A stretch of DNA of 64,000 nucleotides from Aspidiotus rigidus. Its lineage: Eukaryota > Arthropoda > Insecta > Hemiptera > Diaspididae. The position numbers and the translations under genes are program-made. A model generated the notes under the pieces. It did not search any database. It saw only the letters and a list, made by a program, of their open reading frames with translations, and had not been told where the DNA came from. Below, in pieces: positions 46,301 to 57,255 of this stretch. The first letter of the stretch is position 1. The number at the start of each line of letters is the position of its first letter. The stretch is taken from the NCBI GenBank assembly GCA_035079385.1, contig JAVHKY010000010.1, positions 2,976,001 through 3,040,000 on the forward strand, in the 5' to 3' direction.

Positions 46301-49300
46301 TCAAGCTGTATACGTCTCTGTTGATTTCAGAATTTTATTTCGATTTTTGTAACTCTTTAAATTCTAGTGCCAATACAATTTTTCTTCTCTTTTTCTTTTT
46401 TTTTAATTATTCAACAACGAGCTTCAAAATAACTTGAATTATCAGCTCGCTCGCTCGGTGGATTATCTAAAATAGCATGTTACGAAATAAATTTACATAA
46501 CATCAAGATCCCTCATAAAAAGTACCTCTTTCCAAAGTGGGTCGTTTACTATAGTATATAGTCTGTGCACGTAAGAAAGGGGTATTTTTATCTATTCTTG
46601 AACACAGAAACATGATAAAAATTGATAGAAATATCTCACTTCTTAACACGTGAATAGAGTATACCTACGCTGTTGGTCACACCCAGAGACGTTATCGGGA
46701 TGGTAAGGATTGGAAATCGTGTGATTTTTATATTAAAGTAAGTTTATAAGCACGATTGTGAAGCTTCAAAAGGTTAAATTTCTTTCCATGATCAATAATT
46801 AAAATTAAATATCCTCAAAAAGAATCCCCACGTACCTGACTGAACTACAGAATGGCTTTCCTCGACATTGTGCCTTACATTTTAGAAGACGCTTTTCTTT
46901 TGAGAAACTTACCGCTGTGGAGTGGCCGCTCATGTCTTGTTTCGGTTTCTGAAATCTGCCTCTTCTGGGTCCCATTATGATTGTAGCTACCATACATACG
47001 GTTCCAGACAAACCGTGTATGATCATTCCACCCGAGAAATCAACAAAGCCCAACTTGCTGAGCCAACCCTCAGGTGTCCAGCACCAGTGAACGACGATAG
47101 GGTAAATTACACCTGCATAATATTGAATTCCAAGAATCAGGTAAATCATTATGAACCAACTACTCCAAAATCAGCTTTTCATACTTGCCCGACATCAGGG
47201 TGCAACAAACTAAATACGTGATAAAAGAGGATCGTTCAGCCACTGCTCCGGACAAGATTGTACTCGCGGTAGAGGCGAAGGTGAATTGGAAAAACCACAA
47301 GCTCAATTTATCGTCTGTTAATCCGACACCCGCGAACATTGTGTATCCCGTGAACCAATTTCCATTACCGAATGCGAGAGGCCAACCGATGAACCAAAAT
47401 ACAATACAACAAATAACTGAAAAACGACACAAATTCCCCGTGTAAGTTTCACTGAGGGGTATACGAAGTTCGTGGAAGCCTTCATCCCCAAAAAGAGAGC
47501 TGGGGCAATCTACAAGAAGCACTAGAGGGAAGCAAAATTCAAAGGAAAAAACTGTTTAGAAAAATCTGAAGTTAGGTCAAATGTCTCTTAGTTTAAAAAA
47601 TTCGAATTCGCCCTCTAGAATTCTCTCGCTTATCTGCCACTATTTTCACTTTAAACTCGACAAAGTCATCAACAGAGCCCGAATTTTTCGGCACTAAATG
47701 TTGCGCATTTTCGGCATTTAAGAAAAAAAAAATGCGTTTTCTGTGCTATTACAAATTCACGGTCAGAATGATTCAATTTACGACCAAAATTACGTGATTT
47801 TGACCAAAACAAACTATTTTTGGGAATTAAACTTATCAATAAAAAATCCTCGCAAATTTTCAGTCAAAATTTTTAATTTTTCAACTTTGAACTAAAATAG
47901 TATATTTCATGCCAAGGAGCGAAAGCGGCCGGCGTTTTGAGTGACTCAAGCCGCTCCTTGTCTTGGAAGATATTTTTTTGAATACTGCTACAAAAGAACG
48001 GTTTGTACGATAAGAGGACAGAAAAGTATTTTTGCAAGTCCTAGGACGAAAAAAATTGCGCAAAACCCGTTTGTGCTCCTCCCACCAAACGCGCGCACAA
48101 ACGACGGTTTTCGCTCCTAAAAACGCACAACGAAAAGCGTTCTTTCGTAGCATGTACCGCTAAAAATAATATTTTCAAAAAAAAAAAACTGTCCAATTTT
48201 CACCAATATTGCTGAATTTCAAGCAAAATTAAGCAAATTTTGTCCAAAATTTTCGATATTTAATAAATTAATGGTCTTATTCGACTTCAAAACCCGTTTT
48301 CGGCATTTATTCCATTTTCGGCATTTTTCAGAAAGATAAAATTTGTTTTACAGGCCCACTACCCCTAAAATGAACTTCCACCTTCAAGCTTTTTGCCCTA
48401 GCAAAATGATTCGACAAATGCCGAGCTCTGGTTATCAATAAATTCAGCTAGTCAACTCTACGTATTTTTCTTTCATATTTGAAATTAAATGAAAATTACT
48501 TACGAGAATCCAAGAAATTTTTGAGCATTATATTGGTTACATTTTTCGCTCGAATAGAACCAGCCTCTAAACAAGCAAATCCTACTTGCATCACTAAAGA
48601 AAGAGGGAAACAAAAAATAGAAATTATTTGTCATAATTTTCAAATCTGGGAGCAGAGATAACATCTTCCTTTTCTTAGAATTAGGGAATATTCTATTGAG
48701 ACTTAGGAGTGATTCTTTCTGAGGCGTAGCTATTTTATTGGAACTTAGGAGTAATTCTGTCTTGTCATACGTATTGGAAAATTTCCGCTTGCTTCTATGT
48801 AAATATCACCTGCATACATACGTCCACCAATGAAGTTTCGTAGACGAGGAGGAGTGCAAAGTTTTGTCGGCTTAAAAAAAAGTAAAGCTTTGTTTGAAAC
48901 CAAATAGCTAGGCTTGGCAGACCGGTGTTTCGTCCCGGTGGAATTCCTACAAGGGCTATAAAGGCTTTGACCAGATAGTACTACGTCAAATCATAATAAG
49001 GTCGTCGTAGAAAGAATTCGGAAACCAAAGATTCAAGGAAAATTTATTCGGAAAATTTTACATAAAAAAATTAAAGAAAATAACTTCGAAAAAGAGAACG
49101 ACTTTTATTCAGACTACTCTCGACTATTTATCTTTGTCGATGTTGTCGATGGCCTAATTTCGATATTGAAGATGGTCATTCAGAATAAAATCTTACTTAC
49201 GCAAAATAAGAATTCCACAAATCACGAAAAAGAGATCGTCTAAATTTTGATTAGTGTATGTGATGTAAGCTTCCAAGTATTTAAACTTTGTATCCAGTGA

Positions 49301-49365
49301 GCGAATCAATTCTGTTGAATTTGATGTATCATTCATTGGGCGCGCCAACTCCGTGATATTGAAAA
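43395..49365 (-). CDS. Amt: Amt-family ammonium transporter
   Basis: Exons read leftwards: 49365-49201, 48593-48504, 47416-47189, 47112-46913, 45991-45758, 45673-45562, 44907-44789, 44690-44564, 43814-43743, 43465-43395. All are in phase. From ATG 49336 this is 462 residues; the frame is open to the acceptor at 49366, so an upstream exon is likely (see 61468). The protein is an 11-helix plasma-membrane channel/transporter for ammonium. Landmarks: LMQVGFACLEAGSIRAKN, FGNGNWF, HWCW, DFSGG with the first pore His in MIIHGLSG, GFCAFNAG, and the second pore His in SSPVHFGGGFW. HHLLLL-AK-IDDPLD spans a phase-1 junction. The tail has GMDISKHGEPAY. The third intron uses a GC donor. The last exon (VEINNYQNTG...) is the least certain. 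Confidence 0.93.
43977..44193. repeat. perfect 11-bp hairpin plus a third copy of its arm
   Basis: CCAAGTAGCCC (43977-43987) and GGGCTACTTGG (43995-44005) with a 7-nt loop. The same 11-mer recurs directly at about 44183-44193. All lie in the Amt intron between the exons at 43814 and 44564. Confidence 0.9.
45085..45340. repeat. dispersed family fragment in an Amt intron
   Basis: Degenerate units (AGGGACTTGGAGAAATTTTG, GGAACTGGAAAAATTCAAC) within the intron 44908-45561. Confidence 0.55.
45992..46912 (-). other. Amt intron between exons at 46913 and 45991
   Basis: Non-coding; short weak traces of the dispersed family near 46160-46300. Confidence 0.8.
47417..48503 (-). other. Amt intron between exons at 48504 and 47416
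   Basis: Non-coding A+T-rich DNA with repeated TTTTCGGCATTT-like words (47710-48330). No element boundaries were seen. Confidence 0.8.
48594..49200 (-). other. Amt intron between exons at 49201 and 48593
   Basis: Non-coding; nothing recognised. Confidence 0.8.
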
Positions 49366-49775
49366 CTGTAAGCGAAATTTAAAAAAAAATATTAATGTGC
49401 TTTCATGTGGAGCTGATGTTCGGTGTGGAATGATTAGCCATAAAGAAATGGACGATTTAACAACGAGTTTTAAGAGAGAGATCGAGCTGAAGATGCAAGT
49501 GACGTGCCAAATTGCTCTTTCTCTTTAGCCTACGTAAACGAGTCTACTACGGAAGGCGAAAGAGGCGTGGCGTAGCCCTACTGACGTCATACTCCTGATA
49601 CCGAATATCCTTGGTCTACATAGGAACAACCCTGATGATAGGTTAGGGCAAGTATTAGTATATGCTATCCAAAGGAATCTAGAATGGTAATTTAGGAGAA
49701 CTAAGCCCCGGCCTTTCCTCCGCAGGCTAGTTTGACGTATTTATCTACTCTATTGGTACAAATTAAGGACGTTTC

Positions 49776-49830
49776 TGTCAGAAGGGCGTCCGCTCAATGT
49801 ATTTCTTATGCGACGTACGCCCTTCTGACA
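49776..49830. repeat. hairpin with perfect 14-bp arms
   Basis: TGTCAGAAGGGCGT (49776-49789) and ACGCCCTTCTGACA (49817-49830), 27-nt loop. Confidence 0.95.
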
Positions 49831-49948
49831 CAAAGTTCTTCAATTTCTGTTACAAATTTCTTGACTAGAAAGGCACTAAGACTCAATCTTCATAATTTTA
49901 CGGTACTGAAGTTGAATTAGGCGTTATTTTCACAGATGATGATAGATT

Positions 49949-50112
49949 CAGTGAGTCTTGGTGACTACAAAAAAAGTGTTAAATTAAAACAGTCGCCTTT
50001 TTTTTGTCAATTTGATCATTTTTCAAATTACTTTGACTGTAAAATCTAGTCATAGTGACTAAAAAAAGGTGACTATCTTTCTAGTCGCCAAGACTATTCT
50101 CTTCTCTCAGTG
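49949..50112. mobile_element. foldback MITE-like element, 164 bp
   Basis: Ends CAGTGAGTCTTGGTGACT... and the inverse of ...AGTCGCCAAGACTATTCTC with terminal CAGTG. An inner pair (AGTCGCCTTTTTTTTGTCA near 49991 and TGACTAAAAAAAGGTGACT near 50056) extends the foldback. No coding capacity. Confidence 0.65.
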
Positions 50113-51177
50113 CTTGTAGATTATCTATTCGTTTAATTCGTATTAAGCTCTCGAAAACATCCAACTTCACCATTTTGTCTTCCCTTCTGCCTTATGAATT
50201 CCCTCTTAAACTATCATGGAAAATCATTAGCACAATGAACTACGTTCGATTCACCTCTTTTTCCCACACCATCTGATTCACACTTGATTCTTGTTGCCCC
50301 CCATTTGCCCACTTCGATCCTATGACCCTTCAAGCATAGTTGTACGGCTCGCGTTAATTAAAAAAATAATAATATCAGTTCACAGCAACGTCTTTTTTTT
50401 TTTTGCTAAAATTACACGTTTCGCCAGAAAAGCGAATTTTGTACGCATATTCCTACGGCGCGATAGTAAAATTTACGAATACCGCATAATTTATAGAAAA
50501 TTTATAGAAAAACGCTTCGGTTCAAAAACCATTATCATACTTGCGATAATGGTTTTAGGTAGAACGGTAAGGTCGTCTACTACATTTACTACCTATAAAT
50601 TACACTGGGTTCGTGAATTTTACTTTCATTATCAGTAATAATGACCGATATTCACGTGCGTTGGCTAAACAAATTAACACCCCGTTTCCAAATATGATTT
50701 TGAATAAGTAGTCTTGAAAAAGATGACACTGAAAAAAAGCAAAATTTGACAAAGAATGGAAAAAAAAATATATATTATAATATGTTCCAATATTTTTAAT
50801 GGGATGAGAGAGAGTGTACCATCTAGATTCTAGAATATAGGTTGAGCGCGGTATCTTTGGAAAAAGGATCTAGATATTTCATTGGGCGTTTTTTTCATCA
50901 CTTCTCCTTCTATGTTGAAACAATCAACCAAAAAAAAAGTTATTGACCTAACGAAGTCTCGTAACATTCTCAGCTCTTATCTCAGAGAATTTATGTGATG
51001 AGTTTCTGTGGTTTGTTATTAAAATGTGTTACGATTTCGAAAATTCAACAATTAGAAATGCTTTCGGTCGTAAGGTAAAAAATAATCGGGAAAGAAACAT
51101 AACAAAGAAAAATATTTTAGAAACCTGTTATTACTCATCATTTGCGCGTGTCCATAGTGCAAGTTTCCTTAATTTCT
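50113..51177. other. no gene recognised
   Basis: A+T-rich; the longest frame is about 115 codons at 50291-50638, without recognisable motifs. Confidence 0.45.
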
Positions 51178-51410
51178 ACGTTGAGTGCCGAGGGCTCCCT
51201 CGGTCAGTAAGGTAGACTCCTATAGTCGCCTCATTAACGGATATTGCTCAGCGCCTGGACCACGACGAGAAAATAGAGCTAGGCCACTCTCAATCCGAGT
51301 CCTCCAGACTACCGACTCATGACCCCAAAGGGTGGAAACCTGTACCGAAGGTGCGGTTTGAGGAAACCACTTTGGACGTGCGTGCACTCTCGTTTCAAAG
51401 GCAATTACTC
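51178..51410 (+). repeat. dispersed repeat, copy 2 (partner at 1546-1795)
   Basis: See copy 1. This copy begins GTTGAGTGCCGAGGGCTCCC and ends in a CGTGCACTCTCGTTTCAAAG-like block. It has no RT next to it, so it is a 5'-truncated insertion. Confidence 0.7.
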
Positions 51411-51764
51411 ATTAATCGTCATTATTAAAGTTTTGAGAGTATCAGCGGAACTATTTGTTCAGGGACGTAGGTATCTGTTGAAGGAATAAAAGTGAGTATT
51501 TTTTTTTAATTCGTAGTTATTGAGCTCAACTCTGATAGTGTCTTCATTCCTTCTTGAAGGTTTCCGGAGATAGTAAAACTGGAGTAGACACTAACCAATG
51601 AATCATAAGAAGAAAATCGACATGCTCGTGAGAGAGGGGACAAAGAGGGGACATTCATAACTGTATCGGTGCACGTAAACTCCTAGTGAACTTTAAATAG
51701 GTGATGAAAGTATACTCACGAAAGTAAAGAAACTTGTAAAAACTGCAGAAATAATTTCGATAAA

Positions 51765-52205
51765 CGAAGCGCTTTCGGTTAAAAAACCATCTTCAGCGAG
51801 AACAAGAAAGCAACTGACCCAACGATGAAACGAAATAACGACACCAAGTCGAGACAAAACGGAGAGAACTCGTCATCGAGTTGTGATTCATAAACAAGCT
51901 CGATCAGCCTTTCGTCCGGTATATGCCTGTTCAGCACGATGACACCACAATAATTTCTATGTGGTTTTTAAAGTACGAATCTTTCTTGTGGAGAAACACC
52001 TGAGAACTCTCCTGGAAGCTATGCCCACTGGTGATACTGGTGATTAAGTGGTTAGCGAATGCCACCGTTCTCCCACGTCTTCTTATATTCAGCCACCCTG
52101 ATCTTCAACTGCGAACCAGTCTCTCCGATATAAACACCCTTACAATTTTTACACTCTAACCTATACACCCCACTCTTCTCCTCCTCAGGAACTCGGTCCT
52201 TCAGC
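51765..52205 (-). mobile_element. Penelope-like element remnant with GIY-YIG endonuclease
   Basis: On the - strand, GVYRLECKNCKGVYIGETGS (about 52175-52116) is the start of the GIY-YIG domain of Penelope-like elements, including the Cys pair and YIGETG. QLKIRVAEYKKTWEN follows. After a frameshift near 52075, AFANHLI, GHSFQ and QVFLHKKDSYFKNHIEIIVV complete the domain. A short 3' tail ends with CTGAAGATGGTTTTTTAACC and GAAAGCG, a typical tail. The reverse transcriptase is absent; the left-hand repeat family abuts the remnant at about 52205. Stops and a frameshift make it inactive. Confidence 0.85.
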
Positions 52206-52960
52206 TTAACAAAAACGACGGCTTCCTTAATGAAGTTGAACGAGGAACACAGGGGACCTGTTTTATGAGTCAAATGGGATTTGGTATTGAAAATTCAAGG
52301 AAGCCTAGACCTAGATAAAGCTAGTATAAAGAAGGCCTAGACCTACTGTAAGCCTAGTTTCTGCGTATAGCTCGAGAGTCGAATTTTTTCTAAGTCCCTC
52401 TCCTCTCATATATGGCTCGAGAGTCGAAATTTTAACAGGGAACCTGTTTTATGGGGGGTTTTTTGAGAAATTTGCCGTGCGCCGTCCGCCGTCCAGCGAA
52501 AAACTTAGAAAAATTTCGACTCTCGAGCCATATATGATGGGAGGGGGACTTGGAAAAATTTCGACTCTCGAGCTATATATGATAGGAGGGGGACTTGGAA
52601 AAAATGTCGACTCACGAGCTATGTATGATAGGAGGGGGATTCTGAAAAATTTCGACTCTCGAGCTATACATGATATGAAAGGGACTTGGAACAATTTCAA
52701 CTCTCCAGCTATCATATATAGCTGGAGATTCGAGAAAAATTTAGACTCTCAAACTATATTATACTAGGCTTATAGTAGGTCTAGGCTTCCTCGAATTTAC
52801 AATACCAAATCCCATTTGACTCATAAAACCGGTTCCCTGCGTTCCTCGTTTAACTTCGTTAAGGAAGCCGTCGTTTTTCCAAGTTTTTTGCTGGACGGCG
52901 CACGGCGCACGGCAAATTTCTCAAAAAGCCCGTCACAAAACAGGTTCCCTGTTAACAACT
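52206..52960. repeat. well-preserved composite copy of the ~45-bp-unit family
   Basis: Order from left: outer block (ACGACGGCTTCCTTAATGAA, then GAGGAACACAGGGGACCTGT, CAAATGGGATTTGGTATTG, GGAAGCCTAGACCTA); units in reverse orientation; an internal end (AACAGGGAACCTGTTTTATG) with GC block (CCGTGCGCCGTCCGCCGTCC); five or so forward units; the outer block inverted (52765-52880); and a right end with GC block (GGACGGCGCACGGCGCACGG) and AAAACAGGTTCCCTGTTA (about 52941-52955). The open frames on both strands are by-products. Confidence 0.9.
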
Positions 52961-53575
52961 CTTTGACTGTAACAGGATTGTAGAACGCAGGCCAAAAACC
53001 AAAGAACCGAAGGCGAAGGGCCCGTCCAAACGGAAGGGAGAACTTTCCCAAGAATGGGAGCCTAATCCACCGAAATTTCTCCCGTCTCATGAAGCGGGGG
53101 AGGGAGGTAGTCGAGTCGAGGTGCTTCCTAACCACCCTCCTATGAACCATCGCGTCTATATATCCAAATGAATCTCATTAACTTTGGTCAGATGTTTTAT
53201 TGTCATTCTCAAGGGAATGTTAGTTAATCTATGGACGAAACCGTTAAACGCTACATATTGAGCGACAGAACAGAATAACGACCTGTGGACTAAAACATCG
53301 GTCGATGTATCTTTTCTGTAAAGGGTTTTTGCAATTTTCCTTACTTTCGAGAGGACAATTTCTGCTTCTGCTTTCTCCTCTCGCCGGCCGTAATTTGGAG
53401 GACCGAATTAATTCCATTCAAATAGCTGTTTACATTCATGAAAAGAAATATCGAGGTCAAGAAAATTCATTGATGCATTACCTACCTTATAGACGTGAAA
53501 CTAAGAGAGGGATGAAGAGATTTGTGGAAGTGAGGAAAATTTTCCAATGGAGGCCCATCGTATAGGCTGAGTGTA
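52961..53575. other. no gene recognised
   Basis: Short frames only; nothing identifiable. Confidence 0.4.
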
Positions 53576-55095
53576 ATGAAGGCTAAAGGTCGAAATTTTT
53601 CCAAGTCCCTAAAGTAGTGTAGTTTACTATATATTAGAGCTAGTTATAACTAGTATATCTAGCCTTCTTTGTTCGGACCGGGCACCTACCACTACAAGAC
53701 AATTTTTCATAAGCAAACCGTGATATATGACGTTTTTTCAAAATATCACAAAAATGAAAAATTGAAGAGAATAAGATTTGTAGCGCATGAAATTTCCTAT
53801 CATATAGGTCTTTTCTTGTAGAGATCCGAACATTGTAATAGTGAAATCCGTATAACTACACAAAACGTGCCCGGTCCCAATACTATAGGCCTATTATACA
53901 GTATACTATGCTTATACTAACTAGCCTTAATATATAGTACACTACACTACTTTCGACCTCTAGCCTTCGTTATACTAAGCCTATACTAACTAACTTGCTT
54001 GACCTACTTTGGAGACTTGGAAAAATTTTGAACTTCAGCCTTCCTTACACTAGGTCTAATATACAGTATACTAGACTACTTTATTGACTTGAAAAAATCT
54101 CGCCCTTTAGAATTCATTTCACTAGATCGCCTGCTTGTAAGTTGCGCCAATAGGGATCAGTCACGCGGCGTCACGCGACATTTTATGACGTCATCAATGA
54201 CCTTGATATACTTGAGGGGTTGTTGACATGTACAGTAAAACCTCCCTTAGTGGACACCTCTAAATAACGGACACTTTTTCGGGAACGAGAACATTTCACC
54301 TTCTTTTCTATAGAGAATCCTCTAAATACCGGACACTCTTTTTGAACTTCTTCCATTTTATTATTCAATTTTCTACCTTACATGCATCTTTTTTTGTACG
54401 TACAATGATTTCTTAGTCTCTGTGTATAACATTAGGCTATGTTAGCAGAAGAAAGATGCTTCTGACAATGATAATCGTGCAATTTTTTGCACGATTTTGA
54501 GTGGTCCTGCTAGCTTATCTTCAAACGGTGTTCAGGTGTTCAATCATTCTTCCTTTCTAACAAGTTGTGTTCGGGTATTCACTGATAAAATTCTTTTCCT
54601 CTGAATTGGAACTGTAGACGTATTTTATCTTTCGCAACGTGTTTGCTATGTCTTCCTGTAACAGTACTTTTTTTTCCCCCATCCTCTGAATACCGGACAC
54701 CTCTAAATAACGGACAAATTTCAGGCGACCGCGAGTGTCCGCTAGTTAGAGATTTTACTGGCCTGGGATCAGTCTGAAATCTGCATTACGCGACGCGATG
54801 AATTGTGATATCATCACTGACCTTGAAATTACTTTAGGACTTTTAGCCTTCATCATACTAGTCCTAATATACTGTATAGTGAGCCTGCACCAACTAGTTT
54901 GGTTAGTAAGTTTAGCCTTCACTATACTAGGCCGAGATGGGGGTCAGTAAGAATCTGCGTAACGTAAGGTAACGCGATGCTGTATGACGTCATCAATGAC
55001 CTTGAACTACTTGTACTTTGGGAACTTGGGAAAAATTAGATCGTTAGTCTTCATTATACTAGGCTTAATATACACAGTATACTATAGACCTATAT
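53576..55095. repeat. second dispersed repeat type with ACTATA/CTAGGC words and TGACGTCATCAATGACCTTG
   Basis: TGACGTCATCAATGACCTTG occurs at 54186 and 54985, with a diverged copy (ATATCATCACTGACCTTGAA) near 54810. Copies are preceded by CACGCGAC- or ACGCGATG-like words and followed by ACTTGGAAAAATT. TACTAGGC..TAATATACAGTATACTA strings repeat at about 53640, 53890, 54050, 54855 and 55040. A pogo-like element is inserted at 54233-54760. Confidence 0.65.
54233..54760. mobile_element. pogo/Tigger-like non-autonomous DNA transposon, 528 bp
   Basis: Left end CAGTAAAACCTCCCTTAGTG then GACACCTC; right end GTGTCCGCTAGTTAGAGATT then TTACTG. These are inverted and resemble the terminal repeats of the pogo/Tigger branch of Tc1/mariner. 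A TA precedes the left end; the matching TA is not intact on the right. The subterminal CTCTAAATAACGGACA motif recurs inside. No transposase. Confidence 0.75.
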
Positions 55096-55236
55096 TTGTA
55101 TATATTTGCTAACGCCCAAGGACATATACATGATTCAATATAGTTCCATGAAATGGAGAAATTTACTTCAACTTTTTCGTCTGAAAGAAGGGAACTCTGA
55201 GATGTACGGACTCCTCGAAAATACGAGACGTGTTTC

Positions 55237-55303
55237 AGAGGAACTTGGAGAGGGTAGATCCAAAATTGTTACGTGACTGTATCTATCCTCTCCAAGTTCC
55301 GCC
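55237..55303. repeat. hairpin with 23-bp arms
   Basis: Arms 55237-55259 and 55281-55303 match at 20 of 23 positions (core CTCTCCAAGTTCC); 21-nt loop. GAAGGGAACTCTG occurs as a direct repeat outside it (near 55188 and 55308). Confidence 0.85.
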
Positions 55304-57255
55304 TCAGAAGGGAACTCTGTCCCGTACAGTTGATCTATAGCATATTTATACGTTCAAAGTCGTCATTCTGTGTACAAAAAACTGGTGAAACCTGGACGAG
55401 TAATCAAAGTACAGGTAGAGATTGATTAAAGAATTTTCATGAAATTGGATACAATAAGAAAGGAGTGTAACCAATTTTCTAACGACAAATTTCTCGATGA
55501 CGATAAAATCGTTTTTTTCAAATGATGATTTCTTTCGAGATACCATAATGTACGTCATAATTTTTGTCGTCTGTTAACGTATTAAGTAGCGATATGATTA
55601 CATTTTGTATAGTTTTTCGCGATCGTATAGTGTCACACATTCATATCTTTCGTTCAGAAGACCTTGTTCTGCTATAATCGTAGATATGGATGTACGTCAG
55701 TGTAAACTTACGGCAGAACATTTTGAATTTCTAAGAATAGCCTCATTGTTGATGTGTTCATGATTTGATGACAACGTTTACCAATTGTGAGAAGAAGACC
55801 CCATTTTCCACTGTTATACTTCTTTGACTAATTTTTCTCGTGCGCCTCGACGCCAATGATACTTTTCTATACTCATGTGGCCTCTTCATTCTGTTCGTCG
55901 CCTCGTTAATGTGAAGTAGGTCCTCCCAAAACCGCGGTTAGCAGGAGAAAATTTATCTGTATTTTTCTTTTGTTCTTACTAAAATTGACTAAGAAAAAGA
56001 TGGAGAAAATTTCAAATTTTGCAATTAATTCTGCTTCCTTTGTTCCTCAAAATTTCTCCAACATCTTGCCGATCAAGAAATCTGTTTTATGGAAGGGGAA
56101 AATATTACCATCTAAGTATTCGTTCTTCACGGGTTACCTTGAAATTGGTTTGGGAACCTTTTATAATACACGAGTGTATAAAGAAAAGAAAGCAAAAAGT
56201 AATTTAGAAGTGTTTCTAAAATTTTCCCCTTTTTCATTCGGTATTATGAGTTGTTTTATATTTTATGTGGATGTATTTCCCTCATCCCTGATGCAATATC
56301 TGATAGGGTGGATTCCACTGACTAAGGGAACACTTCCGATGGGAAACTTTACTATGCGCGCATTCCCATATACGCACCTCATATGGGCGTACTTGGTTAT
56401 TCGAAGTAGTGGTTTCACAAGTCTTGTTCGTGGCTGAGGGAAGGCCTAGGGAGAAGATTTTTCGAATCCCAATATCACCGTGCAGAAGAATGAAAGAACA
56501 AATTTGTAGCTCGAAGGACCTTTCAAGAATAGTATGAAAAAATTGAGGTGGAAATTTAAAAAAATGCGATAAAATTTCTGTCTCTTCGAAGGTAAAATAG
56601 CTTTTCAGGCTACTCCCCACTCGAGAGCCACCGGGAGGAACAGAAATTGACGTGTTTTTCTATCTATAAAAGCCAACGTCACTTTACTTATCTCGTTCAC
56701 ACGTTTAAAATTATTTTCGTAAGTTAAGGTCATTCGGGGTTTGAGAAGAGCGGTCGCACAATTGCGGGAACACCAATACTTTAATATATTTTGATAGAAA
56801 AGGAAATCTCGAATTTTTCAAGCCCCCTGAAGTAGGCCGAGGATGTTTGGAGTCGAGAGGTGCGATTATCCTTTAAGGTATCCATATTTAATATCACTTT
56901 TTTCCTCAGTTTCTGCGAAAACCTGCGATATCGTTCTATCATTTAGCCTTTCTACTAAAGAAAACGTCTTCCTCAAAAATGTTTCACAGTTGTTGGTTCA
57001 ACTCCAGCCAAGCTATTTTATTTCAATGGGATCAAGTAAAGGATGATAAGTTCGCCAATAATACGTCCATCTGGCATCTTTCTCAAACTTGAATTATTCA
57101 GTTATTGCGTAACGCAATAATGGAAAAGGAAAAGTAAGAAAAACGCCCCACCATGTGCTTCATAAACGTTGTGATTCGTTAAACACACGTGCTCCTGTCG
57201 TATATGGTTAACGGCGCATCCTACTTTTTTCGCTAGAAAAGAGAGGTCTTACAGC
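55304..57255. other. no gene recognised
   Basis: The longest frame (155 codons, 55970-56437) has no motifs I know and A+T-rich codon use. A near-perfect palindrome TTATTGCGTAACGCAATAA is at 57102-57120. Confidence 0.4.

Noticed and set aside
52449..52767. Repetitive frames on both strands
   Set aside because: Same cause: the unit length is close to a multiple of three, so frames stay open by repetition.
55970..56437. 155-codon + strand frame
   Set aside because: No recognised motif, no splice-site support and no homologous feel; left as unassigned.
57102..57120. Palindrome TTATTGCGTAACGCAATAA
   Set aside because: Nine-base arms are within chance for a 64 kb A+T-rich window.
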